This document shows positions 59,384 through 64,000 of a stretch of DNA of 64,000 nt, piece by piece. Within the stretch, counting starts at the first letter, position 1; every line of letters begins with the position of its first letter. The translations under genes were made by a program, and so were the position numbers. This stretch comes from Saprospira sp. CCB-QB6 (lineage in GTDB: Bacteria; Bacteroidota; Bacteroidia; Chitinophagales; Saprospiraceae): positions 2,819,501 to 2,883,500 of the forward strand of contig NZ_CP116808.1 in NCBI RefSeq assembly GCF_028464065.1, read 5' to 3'. The notes under the pieces were generated by a model. The model did not search any database and was not told where the DNA came from. It worked only from the letters and a program-made list of their open reading frames with translations.

Positions 59384-59408
59384 AAAAAGCCCAAGCTTGC
59401 TTGGGCGG
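59384..59408 (-). terminator. Orphan minus-strand terminator-like hairpin
   Basis: On the minus strand GCCCAAGC pairs with GCTTGGGC across two bases and TTTTT follows. It would end a transcript running leftward from repeat R18, where no protein gene exists. Confidence 0.5.
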
Positions 59409-59635
59409 CAAAAAATATTTATTCCAATCTATATAGGGTGGATAGTTGTGGGGGAGGTTTGTGGTGTTTAGGCTTTGGGCCGAAGGCCAAATAGAAGTCC
59501 TGCCACTTTTATCCTTTGATTTATTGCTATTCATCGTTATTTTTCTCAGCCATAGCTACAGCTATGCCTTTAAAAAATGCCTCGACTAGCCTAAAATTTT
59601 TATCAAAGTATGGCCAAAGCGCAGAACTCCTATTT

Positions 59636-59788
59636 GGCCTAGCGATGTGCAGGGGTGGCCGCAAGGCCAGACCGAGGCGCAAAGCGCCGAAGGGCCGAGC
59701 GACCCGACCAACGGGAGCCGACGCAGCGAAGCAAGTAATAGCGAGCCCTGTAACATAGCGCCGACGAGCGCAGCGAGGCGGAGGCCTC
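59636..59788 (-). repeat. GC-rich modular repeat, subtype B with internal insert (copy R18)
   Basis: On the minus strand it starts GAGGCCTCCGCCTCGC, GGCGCTATGTTACAGG and ends CACATCGCTAGGCC. The central block is interrupted by about 35 bases containing GACCCGACCAACGGG and TCGGCTCCCGT-type sequence borrowed from subtype A. The rest of the gap to 60042 is AT-rich leader. Confidence 0.82.
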
Positions 59789-60042
59789 AAAATAATAGTA
59801 TCCAGATAGTTAGGACTGTTTGGATGTTGTGTAGCTGAATCAATTAATTTATGAGGGAGATACAGAAAGCTGTCAGTAGGCTTGGGGGACTTTTTATGAG
59901 AAAAAATGATGGAAAACTGCTTATAGTATGTTGTTTAACTATAAATCAATTATTAGTTTGGGTTTAATGCTAAGCCTTAAGTTTATTTTTTATAAATTGG
60001 ATGTGACCTAGAATATTATTTCAAAACAAAAATACTAAGCAA

Positions 60043-61134
60043 ATGGATTTTATAGACAGACTGAGATCCCTTGGAGACCGTGTAGGAAAATTAAAAGATC
60101 AGGTAAACACAGAAGAGGCCACCAAAAATGCTTTTATCATGCCTTTTTTATCTGCTTTGGGCTATGATGTATTTAACCCCATGCAGGTTGTCCCCGAATA
60201 TGTGGCGGATGTTGGAATTAAAAAAGGAGAGAAAGTAGATTACTGCATATTTAAGGATGAAAAACCAATCATTATTATAGAGTGTAAGCACTGGAAAGAA
60301 AATCTAGATTTACATAACTCTCAGCTGCATCGTTATTTTCATGTAGTGCAAGCTCGTTTTGCCATTCTTACTAATGGCATTGATTATCGACTCTATTCAG
60401 ATCTAGAAGAGAGTAACAAGATGGATGAGAAGCCATTCTTTGAATTTAATATTCAGAATGTTTCTGACCACGTAAGCAGCGAGCTCAAGAAGTTTCGTCT
60501 TGAAAGCTTTGATGAAGAAAGCATTTTGGCCAATGCTAGTGACCTAAAATACTCTAAGCAACTCAAGGAGTTTGTCAGCAAAGAGTTATCTCAACCTAGT
60601 GAGGAGTTTGTACGCTATATTGCGAAGCAGGTCTATCCAGGTAAAGTAACGGCCAAGATTTTAGATCAATTTAAAGGCATTACGCAAAAGGCCATTAAAC
60701 AACTTATCAATGAAATGATTAGTGATCGCCTACAGTTGGCTATTGACCAAAATAGAGAAGTAATTCCCGCCGAAGATGAAGTAGCGACTAAAGAAGTTGC
60801 TGTGGAAGATGATGGGATTGAAACTACAGAGGAAGAGCTCAAAGGATTTAGAATTGTTCAGGCTATTCTAGCTGCTCATATATCTATGGATAGTGTGACC
60901 TACCGAGATACCAAGAGCTATTTTGGTATTTTATACGAGGACAATAATCGTCAGCCTATTTGTCGATTACACCTCAACCGATCTAATAAGTATCTAGAAC
61001 TGTTTGATGAGGAGAAGAACAAGAATAAAGTCCTAATCGAAAAAATTGAGGACATTTATGAATATAAAGACGCACTGATTGAACGAGCTAAGCTTTATGC
61101 GGCTCCAGAAGAAGGCGCTACAGAAGAAGCTTAG
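60043..61134 (+). CDS. PD-(D/E)XK nuclease-domain protein (HSDR_N_2 type)
   Basis: The 363-residue product has an HSDR_N_2 restriction-type domain at about 20-135: EEATKNAFIMPFLSALGYDVFNP, then the catalytic core VDYCIFKDEKPIIIIECKH with Asp, Glu and Lys of the PD-(D/E)XK fold. The rest is helical with a C-terminal DUF-like segment (FRIVQAILAAHISMDS ... YFGILYEDNNRQPICRLHLNR). Such proteins are widespread, annotated as type I restriction enzyme R-like, but without helicase or methylase partners. It is followed by an ATPase and an HNH gene, which suggests a defence role. Confidence 0.86.
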   Translation: MDFIDRLRSLGDRVGKLKDQVNTEEATKNAFIMPFLSALGYDVFNPMQVVPEYVADVGIKKGEKVDYCIFKDEKPIIIIECKHWKENLDLHNSQLHRYFHVVQARFAILTNGIDYRLYSDLEESNKMDEKPFFEFNIQNVSDHVSSELKKFRLESFDEESILANASDLKYSKQLKEFVSKELSQPSEEFVRYIAKQVYPGKVTAKILDQFKGITQKAIKQLINEMISDRLQLAIDQNREVIPAEDEVATKEVAVEDDGIETTEEELKGFRIVQAILAAHISMDSVTYRDTKSYFGILYEDNNRQPICRLHLNRSNKYLELFDEEKNKNKVLIEKIEDIYEYKDALIERAKLYAAPEEGATEEA

Positions 61135-61142
61135 ATAAAGAA

Positions 61143-61179
61143 AGAAGCCCCGCAGCTTAAGCTGCGGGGCTTCCCTTTT
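61143..61179 (+). terminator. Strong terminator or attenuator between nuclease and ATPase genes
   Basis: GAAGCCCCGCAGC pairs perfectly with GCTGCGGGGCTTC across TTAA and is followed by CCTTTT. Only about 22 bases separate it from the ATPase start. Confidence 0.8.
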
Positions 61180-61201
61180 CACAAACCAAAAAAATAAATA
61201 C

Positions 61202-63271
61202 ATGCAACTTATCTATCTATGGGTAAATAACTACCGCAATTTTAAAAACCAAGGCTTTAATTTTCATCCTGTTTATGAGTTTGTCTGTAAGCCAGACAGT
61301 ACTAAGTTAGAGTTAACTATAACTCCTTGTCCTCAGGATAAGTTACCTGCAAACTTTTGGGGCGAGAATATTAGCTCTGTCACGGCTGTAGTTGGCGAAA
61401 ATGGGGTGGGGAAAAGCTCGTTGTTGAAGTATCAACATCTAAATATGGTTGGTAGAGCTGGCACAAATGAGGGCTGTCAAGCCTTTTATGTAAAGATAAA
61501 TGATAAGTGTTGTAAACTTTATTTTGAATTTGGATGGGAACATCCAGAAGATCCTAAAATCAATTATGTAGCTGTTTGGAAAGAGGAGCTGGAAAGTATA
61601 CCCTCAGAAGCGCAAAAAATTGTATTAGAAGCTGGTACAAAAGAATCTTTCTCATTTGAGCTGAAGGCGAATGAGGATAAAAAGGAAGACAAGCCTAAAT
61701 TTATTGTAGTAAATATAGATGGAGATAAAGAGTCGCTTGTTTTTCCAGATAACTATCTAGACCTAAAGGAAAAAGGAATTTATTATAGCAATATACTTTC
61801 ATGGACAACTACAAGCCCTATAAGAAAAGAAGAAGAGTTTGCTAGAGATGGAGATGACTTAAGTACAACCCACCTTTTGAGAAATGGAAATATTTATCAT
61901 AAATATAGAATTGCAGAGGTAACAAAGCTATTTAAGTTTTTTAAGGCTTATTTTAAGCTTAGGGAGAGTGCGAATAAATTTCCGCTACAATTTTTAGAAA
62001 AAACAAGCTTTAGAGTTAGTTTAAAACCAATGTTTTATGGGGCATCTTATAATCAGCATTATGGGCGTGAAGAGATAGATAGCTTTGTTAATAGGTCACT
62101 TAAGACTCCATATAAAGAGTTGTATTTCTGGGCAGGATACTTTTTTTATGAGACAGATCCTGACCGAAATAAGTTTTGGGATGCGTTTGCAAAGGATATT
62201 GTTGGCCAAACGCATGATTTAGAAAAAAAGGTAATAGCATTTTTTGAAAAAAAAATAGGACCTGAAATCTACCACTATATTCAACTTTATAATCAATATT
62301 ATAAGGAATTTTCTAAGAGAGGAATAAGCCCAAAGGGAGTAAATTTGATATTGGAAGGGACCTCGATAATACGTAGTGAATATCATTTGGGGCTAAATGA
62401 TAATACCGTAGATTTGTTGACAGGGTTTATTGACTGGAAATCTGGTGATTCAGAAGGTTCTTTGATTAACTTCTTTCTTCAAGAAGAGCTGATATCTTTA
62501 CATATAGACGGTCTCTCCTCCGGGGAGGAAGCTATGCTACTGCTCTTTTCTAGGCTCAATAATCGTTTAGAAGGTAAAGAAGGGGCTTACCTTCTCTTCC
62601 TTGATGAAGCGGACCTAGGTTTTCATCCCGATTGGCAAAAGAAGTACTTAGGCTTCCTGTTAGAGAGTTTGGGTGTTCTTTTTCCAGATATCACTTTCCA
62701 GTTGATTCTAGCTACCCACTCTCCATTCATCCTCTCGGATATTCCCGAGTCTAACTGTATCTTCTTAAAGAAGGATGAAGAGGGTTATAGCAAGGTAGAT
62801 GAGGGCTTAGCTATCAGTAATACTTTTGGGGCTAATATACATGAGCTCTTAGCTGATGCTTTTTTTATGAAAGGGGGGCTTATTGGAGATTTTGCTAAGG
62901 AGAAGATCAATGCTCTGCTAAAGGATTTAATTGAACTGAAACAGCTAAAGCGCTTGATTGAGTTAAAGGAGAAAAGTGATGAAGCAAAAACAGATGCAGA
63001 TCAAGCAGAAATCAAAAAGCTAGAAGCTAATATATCGCTACTAAAAGAAAGTAAGCAGATTGATAGCCTTCGGGAGATATTTGATTCGGAAATCAAAAAG
63101 ATAGGAGATTTAAAGAAAACAGCGCAGCTAGTAGGAGAGCCCCTTATTCGCTATAAACTTCAAGAGCTAATATATGAGCTTACTGAGGATACAAGCTTTA
63201 TTGACGAGGAAATCAAACGCTTAGAACAACTTAAACAAACAGGACGAAATGATAAAAATAGAAAGCTATAA
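61202..63271 (+). CDS. PtuA-like AAA/ABC-type ATPase, probable defence protein
   Basis: The 689-residue product is a RecF/OLD-type ATPase: Walker A VVGENGVGKSSLLK (about 63-76), ABC-like signature LSSGEEAMLLLFSRL (about 440-454), Walker B LLFLDEADLGFHPDWQ (about 464-479), and the H-loop LILATHSPFILSD (about 500-512). A Lys/Glu-rich coiled coil follows (about 575-650). The AAA plus downstream HNH layout is that of Septu (PtuAB) defence systems and of retron type I-A effectors; PtuA senses and PtuB cuts. There is no Toprim domain. Its last 23 bases overlap the HNH gene. Confidence 0.88.
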   Translation: MQLIYLWVNNYRNFKNQGFNFHPVYEFVCKPDSTKLELTITPCPQDKLPANFWGENISSVTAVVGENGVGKSSLLKYQHLNMVGRAGTNEGCQAFYVKINDKCCKLYFEFGWEHPEDPKINYVAVWKEELESIPSEAQKIVLEAGTKESFSFELKANEDKKEDKPKFIVVNIDGDKESLVFPDNYLDLKEKGIYYSNILSWTTTSPIRKEEEFARDGDDLSTTHLLRNGNIYHKYRIAEVTKLFKFFKAYFKLRESANKFPLQFLEKTSFRVSLKPMFYGASYNQHYGREEIDSFVNRSLKTPYKELYFWAGYFFYETDPDRNKFWDAFAKDIVGQTHDLEKKVIAFFEKKIGPEIYHYIQLYNQYYKEFSKRGISPKGVNLILEGTSIIRSEYHLGLNDNTVDLLTGFIDWKSGDSEGSLINFFLQEELISLHIDGLSSGEEAMLLLFSRLNNRLEGKEGAYLLFLDEADLGFHPDWQKKYLGFLLESLGVLFPDITFQLILATHSPFILSDIPESNCIFLKKDEEGYSKVDEGLAISNTFGANIHELLADAFFMKGGLIGDFAKEKINALLKDLIELKQLKRLIELKEKSDEAKTDADQAEIKKLEANISLLKESKQIDSLREIFDSEIKKIGDLKKTAQLVGEPLIRYKLQELIYELTEDTSFIDEEIKRLEQLKQTGRNDKNRKL

Positions 63272-64000
63272 TCCTAGTAGTAAGAAATATGTTGCCAAGT
63301 ATTATGCAAAAGATATTTCAGATGAGTTAATTGCTAGAGTTAAGTTTTTAAGGGCGTATAACAATGCAGGAGGAAATGCTAATATTAAAAAAAATATATA
63401 TGATAGTTGTAGTGTAAATGGGAAGACAAAAAATACACTACTTGAAAAAGTATTTTACTCTTCACATGAAGGTAGAATTACGAAAGATAATCATTCTGAA
63501 AAAGCCTTTACCGCTAGTCAATTTAAAACTTGTGTAGCTGATGAGGAATTTATGGAATGGCTAGAATCTAATTTAACAGAGCTTATATTGGCAAAACCTC
63601 AAAGGTTGATAGATTTAGAGGAGGATTTAAAAAACAATTTAACGGGAGGTAGTAACACATATAGCCAGTATAAAAAATTTATAATGGAAATATGTATTCC
63701 ATATAGTTCATTAGCTAATGCTAAAATTAGAAGGTGGACCAATAAGCGTCTAGTCCAAGAGATTGGTGCCAAAACCTGTTATTATTGTAATCGACAGTAT
63801 GTAATAACAGTTGATTTAGCTGAAGATAAGCAGAGGGCTACAGCTCAGTTGGATCATTTTTTTCCACAATCAAAGCATCCTATTTTAGGCTTGTCATTTT
63901 ATAATTTGATCCCTAGTTGTGGTCCTTGTAATCGTATTAAGTCAGATGCTCCTTTTGAATTGAGTACTCATATACATCCTTATTTAGAAGATTTTGGAAG
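63249..64000 (+). CDS. HNH endonuclease (PtuB-like), 3' end cut by window
   Basis: A frame opening at the ATG at 63249 (overlapping the ATPase end by 23 bases) stays open to the window edge, about 250 codons. After a basic N-terminal part of about 170 residues the HNH core is visible: CYYCNRQYV (about 178-186), then AQLDHFFPQSKHP with His in the LDH motif, and LIPSCGPCNRIKSDAPF with the second CxxC. The four Cys form the usual structural zinc site. With the upstream ATPase it forms a probable Septu-type pair; the N-terminal extension is longer than in typical PtuB. Confidence 0.85.
   Translation, partial: MIKIESYNPSSKKYVAKYYAKDISDELIARVKFLRAYNNAGGNANIKKNIYDSCSVNGKTKNTLLEKVFYSSHEGRITKDNHSEKAFTASQFKTCVADEEFMEWLESNLTELILAKPQRLIDLEEDLKNNLTGGSNTYSQYKKFIMEICIPYSSLANAKIRRWTNKRLVQEIGAKTCYYCNRQYVITVDLAEDKQRATAQLDHFFPQSKHPILGLSFYNLIPSCGPCNRIKSDAPFELSTHIHPYLEDFG

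Noticed and set aside
59328-59534. 68-residue minus-strand frame in the long gap
   Set aside because: Low-complexity product across the hairpin at 59384 with no support from motifs or context.

Overview
The window looks like chromosome from a Bacteroidota bacterium of the Saprospira type. The evidence is a PorP/SprF-family type IX secretion protein, a GWxTD protein, DUF2723, DUF3109, DUF4350 and DUF6438 families, PorE-like TPR/PD40 proteins, and a TTTG-N19/20-TAnnTTTG promoter in front of each of the two tRNA genes. The genus is an inference from overall gene content and the dense GC-rich intergenic repeats; no rRNA is present to settle it.

Layout. 1-7.5 kb: an edge-truncated two-domain parvulin foldase, pdxJ, a DoxX protein, a nitroreductase, tRNA-Met, a PorP/SprF protein, a lipoprotein and a DUF3109 protein. 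7.5-16.8 kb: a cation/proton antiporter with a TrkA-N tail, a 1.1 kb repeat-filled gap, a C1B papain-like peptidase, a large DUF2723 membrane protein and two small envelope proteins. 17-22.3 kb: an acyl-CoA carboxylase beta subunit, a bacterial voltage-gated cation channel, mtaB, then a 41-bp tandem array. 22.5-31.2 kb: MepB-family, MORN-like and DUF4382 genes, then a SpoIIM / DUF4129 / DUF4350 / MoxR run followed by two small DUF3592-like proteins. 31.3-51.3 kb: housekeeping and envelope genes, mostly on the minus strand: a short asparaginase, zinc-ribbon protein, LRR protein, MscS, HTTM protein, tRNA-Cys, a VanX-like dipeptidase, smpB, a DtxR regulator, a GWxTD protein, a YbaK deacylase, tatC, OmpA, a K+ channel, 3-hydroxyacyl-CoA dehydrogenase, an M29 aminopeptidase and an SDR. 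51.5-56.2 kb: two tandem paralogous TPR-PD40 lipid-envelope-type proteins that end in a SPOR-like rather than an OmpA domain. 56.4-58.0 kb: a 218-bp tandem array of GGTTTTAACC palindromes with an IS200-like Y1 transposase inside it. 58.6-64 kb: a 1.4 kb non-coding tract with a 43-bp tandem array, then a probable defence cassette (PD-(D/E)XK nuclease, PtuA-like ATPase, HNH nuclease cut by the window edge).

The most unusual feature is repeat architecture. Seventeen copies of a modular GC-rich intergenic element (about 110-240 bp, both strands) fall into three subtypes whose two ends match, with interchangeable hairpin modules between. A second family of short palindromes with a GGTTTTAACC core occurs singly, nested inside two of the GC-rich elements, as a four-palindrome cluster at 9.6-9.8 kb and as the 218-bp array around the transposase. 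The best candidates for something undescribed are these two interacting repeat systems and the nuclease-ATPase-HNH cassette with its upstream repeat array.
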